A stretch of DNA of 64,000 nucleotides from Selaginella tamariscina (taxonomy: Eukaryota > Streptophyta > Lycopodiopsida > Selaginellales > Selaginellaceae): assembly GCA_003024785.1 (NCBI GenBank), contig PUQB01000016.1, positions 1 to 64,000 of the forward strand. The letters are read 5' to 3'. The position numbers were made by a program, and so were the translations under genes. Each line of letters starts with the position of its first letter. Position 1 is the stretch's first letter. The notes under the pieces were generated by a model. That model was not told the DNA's origin. It made no database searches and was given only the letters and a program-made list of their open reading frames with translations. Positions 35,521-48,665 of the stretch are shown here, in pieces.

Positions 35521-38500
35521 TCATGTGTGCAAGCATGTGAGTTTGCGAGTCCGTGCGTACCTGCAAACTTTGATTCCCTGGACTGCACCAAAGGCTGCAC
35601 TAATTGCAGTTTCCAAATGAAAGAGCTGCTTCAGTGGTTTTTCCTTCAGTATTCCTGTAGAAAAGTTGGTTAATGTGCATCACACACGCACCACGTTTAT
35701 GGTTGATATATGTATGTAGATATGTACCTTAGCAGCTCTCATAATTTTACTAACGTCTGAATAACTCAGCTGTCTGTTGATTCCTTCCTGCTTACAAATC
35801 TCAGTCGTCAATACACCAACCGCATATACATGGTCAATTCCATCTGCAAAGAAAATAGATACGTTGTGCGTGTGCGCAATCGCATATATGCACCCAATGT
35901 TTCTAGAATGTCTAATATCTATAATACTGCATAACAAAGAATACGACGCTTTTTATATAATTAAATTTGAACGTTTACATGTAATACAGGAATCTCTAGA
36001 TATTATGCTTAAAACGCTGCTAGTCAGAAACAAATACACATACACTATGCATGATCCATTATCTATTAGACAAGAAGAGATATATAAGAACTTGGGGTAT
36101 GCAACTTTTGGTATGTGCCACTATATATACTCCATATACATTTTGCATATATATGTAATGAACCTGGTAGCTTGAGAGTCAACTCTTTCATCAAGATTTC
36201 CCAAACAGCTTGTTTCTAAGAATCACCATTATTGCAGTGCGGAGTATAGACATTGTTATGTGGTCTTTGGCCTGTAAAAACAATATACACAGCTAATAAC
36301 AATTTTATGTATTTTTACAATAGTAACAAGTATGTGTATGCATAGAGAGAGAGAGAGAGAGAGAGAGAGAGCATAAAAAGCACATACCAGGAACAATGAG
36401 ACCACTACAGTTGCTGTTTTGCTGGGAAGCACATTTTGCAAGGATTCTGGCATCTCAAAAGATTCTAACCCTTGAGTGAGTCTCTCAATTATTCTAAGAA
36501 AGCTTGCTATTAGCATAGGTGAATGTTGATTGCTCTATATAAAAAATGTATGATTAGAGGGTTTATCTACTAATTAATCAAGAGTATACATTTATCAATT
36601 AAAAAATGAGTTCCAACATGTTCAAACTATACACACACCACACACAGCACATATACACGCACACACACGTGGACACATACACACGGCCGCACGTCATCTG
36701 TCAAATATAAACACATAAAAAAGCATATAGGAGCTTACCAAATGTTCACACATTGATCTTTCAAGCAATTTCAAAACTGTTTCTCCATCACCAATGTGTA
36801 GAAGGCTCCGTGAAACTACATCAACTGTTATAGCTTGCTTCCTTCGCGTCTCTTGCACAGACATATCTAGAATTGTGCCAAAATACATAATCAATATTTG
36901 TGTACCGTAAGTGGGTTACTACCATAAACAGGTATGCATTTCTATCTTATGTATTCATCTACATGTAGCCATCAGTATGCCTCGATACACTGCAGATGTA
37001 TGTATATACGATCATCGTAACATATCTAGCGTTGTCATGTATATTTGTGTAGGCATGTGTAAATGTCTATGGCATATAATTGTGTTCAAAGCCTGTGTGT
37101 GTAGAACATGTACAGATGTATATGTGTGTACATATCTTTACACTCACGCATATATACCTTTTGTGAGAAGTTCTGAACAACGAGAGTCACAAGAAAGCTC
37201 AGATAAGTTACCACCTTACTTGGCCTTTACTGTATGATAACTGTATCACCTCCAAAATACGAACCAACACTTCGACGTCATCAATACCTGGTTAACGATT
37301 AGTAATTATGTAATTATTGAGAATTAAGACGAGAGAGAGTTTAATTTAACTAATAAAACTTTTCTATTGGTTAATGTGATTAAACGTATTTATACTTACT
37401 TAGACAGCAAGCTGATATCGCTTTTAATAATGCGGGTTGTAAATTGGTGAAATAGTATAATACATCAATTGCAGTTTCTTGACAATCTCTAGGAAGCTTG
37501 AGGAAAGGACCATACATATACTTTCCTGTAAAATAAACAAGAAACGTAAGATATATGCAATATAGTCATTACACACGCACCTTGTCCTTGCTTTGATGGA
37601 AAATGTGTGCAGAAAAATGGTATCATAGGCGACTGTAGATTGGCATATTCAGTATCTAGAGCAGAACCAGCTACAGCAAATCTCCCTAAGCGCAAAATGG
37701 TGTCAAAATGCTCTGAAAAATGGAAAGTTTTATTTCGAATAATACTGACAGATAGCTTATAATGATATTGTATAGTAAATATATTTATACACACTATAAC
37801 TATTATGAACCTTTGACGAGGAAGGATTGCTGTGTTTAATTCCCAAAGTAATCTCGGAAAAGACTGTAACCATTTTCCGCTGAACTCTTCACTTACAGAT
37901 GCTTCACCACGGTTGTCACTTTCCTGGAGACAGTTCGAAAAGATGGTTACCAAACACACACACACACTCATACATGTATATATATAGCTCTCAAGATAGT
38001 AACATTAGAAGAAATATATGTGTAGACACAGGATAAGCTACATATATAGGCTCGGAAAAAGCACATACCAACAAAAGAATATTCGACATTGCTGAAACAC
38101 ATGCGAGTTTTATGCTCGACTGTGGCCTACTGTGGTTGAAAACTTCAGTGAAAACCTGCAGAGAAAAGAGATATAGGCAAACATACGCATATCTATACAT
38201 AAATGGTTCTATAAAGGTTTATCCTTACTTGAAGAACTCTGAATCTCCATTCCTCTCCAACACACTCATAGACAGAAGGAATAAAAGATATCAATTGCTT
38301 CACATAAGGCTCCATTGCTTTACATTCGCTAACACTAAATGATAATACTGAAGATGGTAACAGCTACAAATATTGCCCGTCAATAAACATTCGTGTGTGT
38401 GTGTGTGTGTTTGTGTCAATAAATATGTATATCTCCGTATGTGTGTCAATCATGTACTCACCTGTCCGCATAAAGCGTTCATATAGTAGTTTAAAATAAT

Positions 38501-39713
38501 GTCAAAGTTAAAACGATCCTCCTGTAGAGATAATGGCACAAGGAAGTGCAGCATTAATTCACATATGCCCGCGTTGAGGGCACCTAAAAATTCTTCCACC
38601 TGTAATTCTTAAGTATATATGCCATCAGGGAAGTGTCATACATATATACATAGGTTCAAAGCATACTGGAAGACACAAACACACATGCATGTATTACACT
38701 CACCTTAGAGACAGTCTGAACAGAGGGAGTTTCAACTGGAAAACCGTTAAGCAACCGAGTGTAGCATGACGGGAGATACGCTTTACGTAGCTGGAGTCTA
38801 ACTTGATAAACTTCCCCTAGACTCTCTAGCCACTCGAAAACCAGGCATATGCATTTGGTCGCATATGCTATACACTCCAGGCAAACCTGGTCTGGTACTG
38901 GGGACGAGAAAACTGCAGGCGCACACTGAGACCAGCAGTTTAATAGTGCTTCATTTAATAAAGTAGCCAAAGTGAACGATTTTCTTAACAAGCCTGAAAA
39001 TAAATACACAAAAAAAACATTAACATACACCGATATATACATAGTACATTAAATCACTAAGACAGCTTAAGTTGTGGGTGCGTGTGTGTCTGTGTTAATA
39101 TTATATTATATATATATATATATATATAATATATATATATATATATAATATATATATATATATATAAAGTTTGTACCTAACTAGTACCACAAGCTATACT
39201 ACCACTGTAAATTTTAATAAAAGGCTTACTACCAAGACAAAACAGCTGTTCAATGTATGACAACGCGCGCACGCACACACACACACAGTTTTACCCTCCG
39301 CACTAGTAGAGCTTGTTGAAATATCTTCTCGAGACTCCGCAACAACCGTTTTATATCCGTGCAATGCAGATATTCCTCCCTGGAAACATAAAGATGACGC
39401 TAAGCAGGCAAACACAATAGGCACGCACAGAGAGAGTGAGGGGGGAGAGAGAGAGCAGCAGCAGCAGCACCTGAGTATCTATCTTTTCCGACCACTTTTG
39501 CATAAAACCAACTGTGCTAGGAGAATCTGAGCCGCTAGATGATCTTAGCACAGAAAGGAAGCGCGATAAACTGCTCACTACAGCAAGCATTGCACTAGCA
39601 TTCAAATTATTCGAGCCACCGTTTTCAAGAAAATGATGGTAATGATCAATTATCTGCAAATTAAAGGTAAACATCACTTATGTACTCCATATAAATATTT
39701 ATGCGTATATACA

Positions 39714-39766
<53 letters not shown>

Positions 39767-41065
39767 GCGTTAAGTACCTGAGTTGTGAAAAGAGGAACTA
39801 GCAGCGACGGATAATATTCCAAAAGCACGTCTATTATAAAATGCGCTCAGACGAACATCCGCTGTCATGTGTGTCATAGCAGTTGCTAGATGAGCCATCA
39901 CAAAGGGAATAATTGGCTTCATAACATTCTGTAAAGAACATCATTTTAACAACGCTGCATGCCTAGTACATGATATGCTCAGCCGTTCATATGTACATAG
40001 TCAGGTCTATGCATGCATTTCTATATATATGGGTAACGCATGGATAATAAGCCTGCCATAATAATTAAAATGAATGAATACAATCAATAGCAGTAGTCAT
40101 TACCTTAGAAATGTTGGGAAAGATTGATCGTAACACAAGCAATAATGAATGTCTCACAGCCTTATCAACATCAGTGAAGCGAGAAGATAACTTCTGAATT
40201 GTTGTTACTACATTGACTTCGAGCTCCTTTGGGTGACGCAAAAATAAGTCTCTTATACCAACGAAGGCATCTGTAAATAATATAACACATTATACAGAGA
40301 GATATATGTGTGTGTGTGTATACATGTGTGTGAATGTGTGTGTGTGCATTTGGAGAAGGATAAAGCATGCCTTTCCGGACACGCTCGTTATAATGAGAAA
40401 GCTGGTTAAAGAGCTCCTTCAAAGTTTTGTTCCGCTGGTTTACTGCTACACCATCCTTGTCTTGTCCCACACTCTGACCCGGCAAAACAATTGCTATTCC
40501 ACAAAAGAAACCACAAATTAAAAATGCAAGCTTTATTATGTTAGTCAAATAAAATTGTTGATAGTATCACAGACATGTAAGTCTCCTTCCAATATATAAT
40601 ATTTAAAAAGCAAGCATGCACACACAAATAAAAGCACATATAGTTCTCCCGGCAAGACCTTTTATCTAACAAAAATGTAAGTTTCTCTAAATAATAATGT
40701 TGGTATAAGGCAATCACACACACACATAATAGATACCACACAAATAACATATATCCTACATATTATTTAGTCATCGCAAACACGCATACACTACATATCG
40801 TTAGTATCTGTGTGTTAACATCTAATATTTGTTTACCAATGCATACTATAAGAAATCAGCGACAATAGCACACCTTTGGACTTGAATTCTACTCTTGTGG
40901 CATTCTGAGCCGCTGGAAGCTTACGACCCACCTTATGCTTCACTTTCTGCATAAATTTATCAATAAAAAGAAGCTCTATGTGTATGTGAAGTATTTCCAA
41001 CGAACCTTGAAGTCGATTCCTACGCCTTTGCGCTTGCTCTTCGTTTTGGCGGCCGGCGGCGCCAT
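35521..41065 (-). CDS. TEX10: TEX10/IPI1-like pre-rRNA processing factor (Rix1/PELP1 complex)
   Basis: About 20 exons read right to left from an ATG at 41065 (MAPPAAKTKSKRKGVGIDFK). Exons 2-4 carry the diagnostic IPI1/TEX10 start: KVKHKVGRKLPAAQNAT, then RNKTLKELFNQLSHYNERVR and DAFVGIRDLFLRHPKELEV, followed by alpha-helical ARM-like repeats for the rest, about 875 residues in all (human TEX10 is about 930). The family acts in the nucleolus with Rix1/PELP1 and WDR18/IPI3 in 60S subunit maturation. Exons: 41006-41065, 40874-40946, 40371-40493, 40104-40270, 39778-39928, 39471-39653, 39295-39379, 38704-38993, 38462-38599, 38229-38363, 38069-38155, 37811-37923, 37581-37712, 37400-37525, 37158-37287, 36739-36866, 36388-36534, 36164-36271, 35728-35843, 35521-35654. 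Intron 3 uses a GC donor. Single-base shifts occur in exons 5, 15, 18 and 20. It converges on the clathrin light chain gene. Confidence 0.88.
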
Positions 41066-41203
41066 AGCCAGAAGCTTAAGACCCTAAAACAGAGCCCCTG
41101 TTTGAGGTTTTAGTGTTTTATAGTTAGCGGACATCTATATGATTTTTTTATGGGTTTTGGGACGATGGCTAGGGTCTGAGAAATTAGGGCTTCGGATTGG
41201 CCG
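41066..41203. promoter_or_regulatory. Divergent promoter between TEX10-like and PDH E2 genes
   Basis: 138 bp between two start codons on opposite strands, containing both 5' leaders. Such a short spacer suggests a shared bidirectional promoter. No sharp TATA box is seen for either side; a TTTTATAG stretch lies at about 41114-41122. Confidence 0.6.
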
Positions 41204-43530
41204 ATGGCGCTGGTGCGAGCCGCTGTTCGAGCAGGGCGGAGGAGGATCCTTGCTTCGCATTGCAGCTGTCTCGCCAGCGGATCCTTTGGCAAGGGCGTGT
41301 TTCAATCTCCGGATCGGTGCTTTTCCTACTTCGCTGTTAATCACAATGAGCAGCAGTACGTCCTCAGGTGAGATCAAAGTGTGCGCTAATCCAATCAAAA
41401 TGAAGTTAAAATCGTGAAAAAAACCTGTTCGCGCATTGAAATTCATCAGATGAGATGTTTGTTTTAAATTTTCCAGGTCAACTCTGGATTTCAGAACTCA
41501 GAGTCAGTGCGTTCCAGTCCGTTTTTATGCTGCTGCCGATTGTAAGTTTGAGATAATGGGTTATTAGATGCAATCGTACATGCATAATATACGTTCTGCA
41601 GTGCCATCTCATCAGCCACTTGGAATGCCATCGCTCTCGCCAACTATGACTCAGGTTATATATCACACATTAAGTTTATGTATGGAATAGTATTGTATGC
41701 TTATCTACATGTTTGCAGGGGAATATAGTCAGATGGAAAAAGAAGGAAGGGGACAAAGTTACGGCTGGTGATGTACTTTGCGAAATTGAAACGGTAAACT
41801 TATCATTTATGCGTTATTTATTGTTTTTAATGCGTGTATTCGTTTTAATCAGGACAAAGCGACAGTTGACATGGAATGCATGGAGGATGGCTACTTGGCT
41901 AAGATTATTTATCCTGAGGGTTCAAAGGACATTAAAGTTGGACAGGTATTCTTTAAAAACTATTATACACTGAATGATTCGCATGTCTATATGCATATGT
42001 ATCCAAGATTTCTTCATGGTTTTATACTTACCTTCATATAGTTAAATGCGAATGACTATTAGGTAGCTGATATATTTGTATTTTAAGCTATGTATTTGTC
42101 ATGTGCAGACAATTGCGATAACGGTGGAAGAACAAGGTGATATTGATAAGTTCAAGGATTACAAGCCTTCGGAGGCACCTTCTGCTAAATCTGCTCCAAA
42201 GAAAGAAGAACCGAAACCGGCACCTAAAGAGGAGGCGCCCCCGAAACAAGCGGAACCATCTCCTGCTCCAAAGCCTGCTTCATCTGGGGACAGAATATTC
42301 GCCAGTCCAAATGCAAGAAAATACGCAGAGGATAACCAGGTATATATTTATGTTTTAGTTCACACACACACACACACGTGTGTGTGGTGATACATCTGGA
42401 GTAAACATTGTATCCATAACTCTCAGTGGCAATTCTTCAGATTTCACTTTCTGGTGTGAAAGGCACTGGTCCAGGAGGTCGCATCATAAGAGCAGACGTG
42501 GAAGGCCTGAAGGGTAATACATACTACATATACACACAGATATGCTTTAATTGCACGTCAATATAATTTTATTCACAAAGAAACAATAGATATTTAACGG
42601 GCTTCTTCATCTACTCTCACTCTCAATACAGATATTATATGTAATTATTCTTGTCATTTTTACAGGACAACAGCAACAACCATCTAAACCTGCAGAGCAA
42701 CCTGCACAAGTTGGAGTTTCTACCGTACTCGACTTTACAGATGTTCCGAACGCACAAATCAGAAGGTGAGCCACTAGTATATACTTGCTGTGGAATATTA
42801 TACACTGTAATACATAGCATATATTGAGATGCATTTACTACTAATAGTGATATTAGTTTTGATGTAGCCTCCTTTGGGACTGGATTGACTTTTACCACTC
42901 TTATGCAGGTTATTGCACAACGACTTCTTCAGTCTAAGCAGACGATACCACATTACTATTTAACTGTTGATGTCCGTGTTGACAAGCTTATTGCGTAAGA
43001 ATCTATGTGTTACATATAGTAATTGTATACACTTTATGATACTCCTTTATGTCAATGGTATCTATGCTAGTATCGCGATATATTATAAAATACACCAATA
43101 ATATATATGCAGGCTGAGAACACAATTGAATGCAAAAACTTGAGAAGGACAAGAGGAAGAAGCTATCTGTGAATGACTTCGTTTTGAAGGTAGACACACA
43201 CACTCTCTCTCTCTCTCTCAGTGACACTGACGCTTTGCCACTTAAATATCTCTTAGGCTGCAGCCCTAGCTTTGAAAAAGGTTCCAGAGTGCAACAGTTC
43301 ATGGACTGAACGAATTCATCCGGCAGTAAGCGCTATAATACGTTTGTTATAAATGTTTCTATAGTGTGCTAATATGTATTGTTTTTTTACTTTGTGTAAT
43401 ATCCGTGTTGTAATCTATTTTTATTCTATATTTTCGTAACTTAATTTGTATTACAGGTACCACAATGTAAACATCAGTGTTGCAGTACAGACAGATCGTG
43501 GCTTGATGGTACCCGTTATTAAGGTAGAGT

Positions 43531-43576
<46 letters not shown>

Positions 43577-44371
43577 GCGGGAGGTCACGTTGTTGTTAAT
43601 GTAGGATGCTGATAAGAAAGGCTTGGGAACCATCTCTGATGATGTAAGAACTGTGGCTGAGAAAGCTAGAGAGAATACCTTGAAGCCCAACGATTTCGAG
43701 GTATTGACATATTTATCTATATGCACATACACACACATTTATATACATATGTATGCATATAATTGCTGTATAATATATGTATATCATATTTGTCTTACAG
43801 GGCGGAACGTTCACGGTGTCCAACCTCGGTGGTCCTTTTGGCATAAAGCAATTTTGTGCCGTCATCAATCCGCCGCAGTCGTGCATTCTCGCCGTTGGCA
43901 CAAGTGAGTAAAACTCTCATTCATCTTAATAAAACGGATGGATATTGACATCTCTCATCAAATGTACAAGGTGTCGTTGTGTGTGTATTCAAAAGTGATT
44001 TCTTGCATAATACATTAGCATACCATCTAATACCTCCATTAGGATGTGTGTGTAAGTGATTAACCAGAATCTGTGTGCAGCGGAGAAGCGGGTGATTCCG
44101 GGTGAAGTTGATGGGGAATATTTGGCAGGCACATTCATGTCTGCCACTTTGAGTTGTGATCACAGGGTTGTCGATGGTAAGATAAATAAAAATAATGGCG
44201 ATATCTTATTTAGGATGGATATTTATATATAGTTATATGTTATTATTGTACTAAATCACACACCACACACACCACACTTCAACGTGTGATTTGTGAACAG
44301 GTGCAATTGGAGCGCATTGGCTAGGTGCGTTTAAGGGGTACATTGAGGACCCGATGACATTGCTACTATAG
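41204..44371 (+). CDS. DLAT: Dihydrolipoamide acetyltransferase, E2 of mitochondrial pyruvate dehydrogenase
   Basis: Sixteen exons give about 505 residues. The start [20 protein letters not shown] is an Arg-rich mitochondrial presequence. One lipoyl domain follows ([20 protein letters not shown]; lipoyl-lysine motif EIETDKATV), then a Pro/Ala/Lys linker (42180-42290), an E1/E3-binding domain ([21 protein letters not shown]) and the catalytic domain with [35 protein letters not shown] and the active-site [10 protein letters not shown]2 transfers the acetyl group to CoA. Exons: 41204-41367, 41477-41541, 41602-41654, 41719-41793, 41853-41945, 42109-42339, 42441-42513, 42666-42765, 42909-42994, 43113-43189, 43257-43325, 43457-43523, 43605-43700, 43801-43903, 44081-44176, 44301-44371. 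Three single-base indels break the frame: a missing base at the exon 8 end, an extra A near 43135, and an extra base near 43305. Confidence 0.94.
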
Positions 44372-45606
44372 TTTGTCGAGTTGTGATAGATACACAATAA
44401 AACTATATGCACACGGTGAAATAATGTAATACTTGGTGAACTGGGCTTTTTGGATTTTGAGACTTGGCTCAGGTATATAATGGTTTTTATTTATTATTTC
44501 ATTGGTATATGCTCTAAAGAAAAATGAATATGTACATTTAGCAGTTATTCTTGATTAATGATATATTCTAATTAAACACTTAACAAATTCATGAACCCTA
44601 AAGAAAGTATAATACAATCATTAGAAAATTATTATTTATGTTATGGGCTACTAGTATTGTATACTATATGTATTATTATTATTTTATGTTATGGGCTACT
44701 AGTATTGTATACTATATGTATTATTATTATTATGTTATGGGCTACTAGTATTGTATACTATATTAAAAGTAATTAGCAATATAAGTTATAATACATTAAA
44801 ATATTATTTCATAAGTAAACTTTTAGTTTATATATACCATGATACAAATACGAGTGAGCTGATAAACTACAAAGTTAACTTAAAAACGTTTATAATTTAT
44901 GTCTACTACATTATAAATATCTTATATAATAAATTTATTCCATGTGTTTATTCAACGCCATATACATCACAAACGTGGGTTCAAATTATGGATAAATTAA
45001 TCAAATTAAAAATAATAATTAAGTTAAGGAAATTCACAAGGTTAAGAATAATTAGAAAATAATAAATGAATTAAAAATTCATCTTAGAGATAAACTTATT
45101 AAGTTAAGAATGATAATTATGTTAAAGGTCCAATTTAAGGATAAATTTAAATTATAATTGAGAATAATTAAGTTGTCAATATATAAATTTAAAGATAAAC
45201 TTACTAAGTTAAAAATAATAATTAAATTAAAAAATTCGTATACACGACGTTATATATAGATAGATGACTTTACAATATACATGACTTCACGTATACTTGA
45301 CTCTACAATAGATAGATAGATCTGTTCGAAGTCTTTTACAGGAACTTTGATATATAGTTTATGGAAAGTCAGATGTTATTAACCACAAGTTTTATCCGCT
45401 GGAAAATGTTCCACGGTATTATTGAGCAGAGAGTACGATGGTGATTGGCAGGCCACAAGCGCATGGACTGAATTTAACAACTCTGTTTAAAGGCTGTTCT
45501 TTCGCCACGCGGCTATAGTTAATTTAAATTAAAAGTAGATTAAGAATTAGAAAATATAATATCACGTATAATTTATAACACACTAGAGAAGGACGGAGCA
45601 GCCACA
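44372..45606. other. AT-rich intergenic DNA with short tandem repeats
   Basis: Holds the 3' region of the E2 gene (an AATAAA at 44395-44400 is a likely polyadenylation signal), the 46-48-bp triplicate below and diverged AT-rich repeats (about 44980-45240, with recurring GATAAACTTA..AAGTTAAG phrases). No gene seen. Confidence 0.6.
44634..44762. repeat. Tandem 46-48-bp repeat, three units
   Basis: The unit TTATGGGCTACTAGTATTGT with ATACTATATGTATTATTATT follows itself three times (unit landmarks at 44641, 44689, 44735). Spacings of 48 and 46 differ by a TTA slip. Confidence 0.92.
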
Positions 45607-46865
45607 ATGGAGATCAACTCAAGGATCTGTATCGGACATGGAGCCTTACCAACCCCGCCTGTGGTGCTCTTGTCACCCATGGATGTAATCCATGTAAGTC
45701 AGATGCCTATTCTCATATTCTACTCGACTGCGTGCGAGGGAGCAGAGTCTATGATCGAAAAGGGCCTCGCAAAAGTTCTTGGTCATTACCCCGAGCTCTC
45801 CGGTCGCATAGGAAAAGATGATTCCGATCGACACTGCATTCACCTCAACAATGCCGGCGCTTTCTTTGTGGAGGCAAAATGCAAAGAAGAAATGACTCCT
45901 TACCTGGAAAAGCATGGCAACGATCATGAGGAGCTCGTGGGATCTAGCACCTTGAAGCTTGGAGAGCTAGCTAACGAGATACCACTGATTATCCAGGTTA
46001 CCAGGTTTGCATGTAATGGTTTAGCCATCAGCTGGGAAGGCCATCACCGAGTTTCTGACGGTGTTGCACACGCGCAATTCCTCCTAGACTGGGCATCCTG
46101 CTCAAAATCTGGAGCTCCAACCAGTACCTTTGTTCCGCTCGTCCATGATAGATCTTTCCTCATGCCTCGGAATCCTCCCGTGATTGAAGATACCCACGCT
46201 CCATTCGTGTATGAAGCTCTGAACACCAATAGCGTCGCAAAGAACGTGACTACAATATCTGTGTGCTTCAGCGCAAAGCAGATTGCAGATCTTAAGTCAC
46301 TCTGCAGCAATAAATTCACGACATATGAGACACTGGCTGCGCATCTCTGGAGGTGCATGACTGCAGCTCGTTCCATCGACAAAGATGCACTGGTCGGGAT
46401 GTTTCTGCCCGGCTAATGGCAGGAGCATTCTCAATATACCTCCAGGATTCTATGGGAACGCTGCATTTCATTGTTTTGTGCAGACCACGGCTAAAGAGCT
46501 CCTGGATAATTCCCTGCAGTATGCTGCAAATCTAATCAAGCAGTCTGTCAAGCGCTGCAGTAACCAAGCATTCATAAAGTCTGTAGTGGATTATCTCTCG
46601 GTGAAACAAGAAGAATCCCATAATGCTAGCCAGCCCGCAGATGCAAGCTGGGAGCCGAAACCTTATGGTTGCAAGCTGGTCGAGGTTCCCTTTCTACGAA
46701 GTGGATTTTGGATTTGGAAATCCGACACGTCTTTCAACTGCAAATGTAGGGACAGAAGGTACCGTAACAATTGGTCCTCCACGGAAGGAGGATGGAAGCA
46801 TTGAGGTATTTGTTAATGTGAGGAAGAACCAGGTGTCCGGTCTGCTTGGTTTAATTGGAAAGTGA
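45607..46865 (+). pseudogene. BAHD acyltransferase (HxxxD family), frame-disrupted
   Basis: A single-exon plant BAHD enzyme, which would move an acyl group from acyl-CoA to an alcohol or amine of a specialised metabolite in the cytosol. The catalytic motif reads HHRVSDG, with H147 and D151, and the structural DFGWG motif appears as DFGFG near 46705 in the following frame. Length without the breaks is about 420 residues, usual for the family. The N-terminal 269 codons are open. The frame shifts near 46410 and again near 46690 (a CCCTTTC run), with clear BAHD sequence on both sides each time. Given similar indels in housekeeping genes of this window, consensus error is possible and the gene may be functional. 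The acceptor cannot be told. Confidence 0.82.
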
Positions 46866-48665
46866 TATGAACGAGAATCAACTAGCACTTAATATTATTA
46901 CTTTGTTTAACGTGCAAGACTTACATCCTCGTGGTTATTGCCAAAGGAAAGGGAACTCCATGCATTTGTTAAGAAGAATACATGTCCTCGAGATACACGC
47001 CTTGTTGTCCATACATATCGTTATATCAATATCCTTTATTTTGCAAGCACAGCTTGATCTTTAATCAGCAACTTCCACATATAGTTTGTGTATTTGATCA
47101 ATGTCCTCACTCAGTTGGATGCCCTTGAAGTCCAATGACTCCTGAATTATGGAGGTAAACCTGTTATGTATTTCAGCCATATATTGCTTGCACATAGATT
47201 AGCGGAGCCAGATATTGCTTGCACATGGCACTGCCATGATAAGATCCTTCACATATAAATTTTCTAAGCACTGCAAAGGCTGTACACCAATTAATATTGA
47301 TCGGCTTTGGACGAATGCGTATATTTAACATTCATGTCGTCAAGCGAAAATATCATCTAATAATGTATGCCAGCGTTATATAATGTCGTTCCAGAGGTGG
47401 ACCCACTCCTACAGTTACGTTACGCCCTCTTCAGAACGTGCCAATCCTCCTCAACGAATATATCTCATTAAATATCTTCTCAATGAGGTTATCTTTTCAC
47501 AAAACTCCTAGTTACTGTTGCATCTTCTCATTTCACAGTCTCAAAAAGTAGTTGGAAGTCATCTTTTGCATACACGTACACCTCAGTTACTTTCAGATGG
47601 AGAAACTCCTATCTCTTTGCCTCGTCTAGTGTGTTGATGTAGATCCAAAATGGGACAGAAATGATGGCATCTTTGCATGTTACTAGTGGTCCTTTCATTG
47701 AATTGAGTTGTAAAATGTACATGCCGCCTTGTGTTTGGGTATTGCTTTACAAAAAGTAAAGAAACAGCAGTACATTGACCTACTTGTCTTGGTGGAGACA
47801 AATGTGGCACAGGAGAAGTGTGGTTACCTCCGTTACACATTTAATCAGCTCATGGACGCAAACATTTTATTAATTCTTTATTTCATATGATACACATATG
47901 CAAAATTTACTTGAATAAGTCCCAAATACAATTGATTAATGCATCTTATACTCCAAAATGCTCCATCCAATCTTCATCTCGCCGTCTATTATTTAATCCA
48001 ATGGCTGAAAATATTTATCACGACTTAATCAACTCACTTCCACTATTTAGCTTTTTTCAAAGGGCTGTATCATTTGAGACAAAAAACACTTTAGAGAAAA
48101 TGCTCTCTTGTAGTCAGAAGGTAACATATGTTTAGTACCACCTTGTGCACTGACTAAGCAACCCTAACGATGTTGTTGATAACGGAAACACTGTTCTATC
48201 TAACTGTGAAATCGTACGCATATACTAGTTTATCTACTAACATTTTGGTAATAGTTTATTCCACTTGTTCCACAAGAAAGTCAATTTCTCCTTCCACTGA
48301 ATCTCCAGAAGATAAAGAGATTAGTAAACTTGTTCTCATTTTCTTAAATATTGTATATGCTTTCTTTGGGTTCTATTGTACTGACCTATCTTGTATACCA
48401 GTCACATTGCGAAACTGGCTCCTCAGATAATTGAATGCACGATATTCCTTCTCCGCTTGGCTTTTACTGCACATGTAACAGTTCCTGGGATGTGCAACAT
48501 GCTCCTTTGACTTTACCATATACAAGTGGAGGATGAGTTCCGCCTAATCCCTAACAAATAGGGCAGACAAAAAAAATTGGTAGAAGAAGTTCCTTGTACC
48601 ACCGTGGGCGTGGGTTCTTTTCAGAATGCAGTAGCGGATAACTTGCACACACGCGTGTGAGAAAC
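46866..48665. other. Intergenic DNA without a recognisable gene
   Basis: Base composition is less AT-rich than elsewhere, and patches at 47090-47400 and 47560-47860 look like decayed coding DNA, but neither strand gives a domain I recognise. Possibly remains of an old gene or transposon. Confidence 0.45.

Noticed and set aside
37220-37287. Separate very short exon followed by a tiny intron in the TEX10-like gene
   Set aside because: A donor-like GTAAGG exists at 37219, but no acceptor leaves a plausible intron; a single-base shift in one exon (37158-37287) explains the frame change better.
43321-43330. Missing G in the E2 donor at CAG|TAAGC
   Set aside because: Placing the donor one base earlier (CGGCA|GTAAGC) gives a canonical GT and the correct phase with exon 12, so no change is needed.
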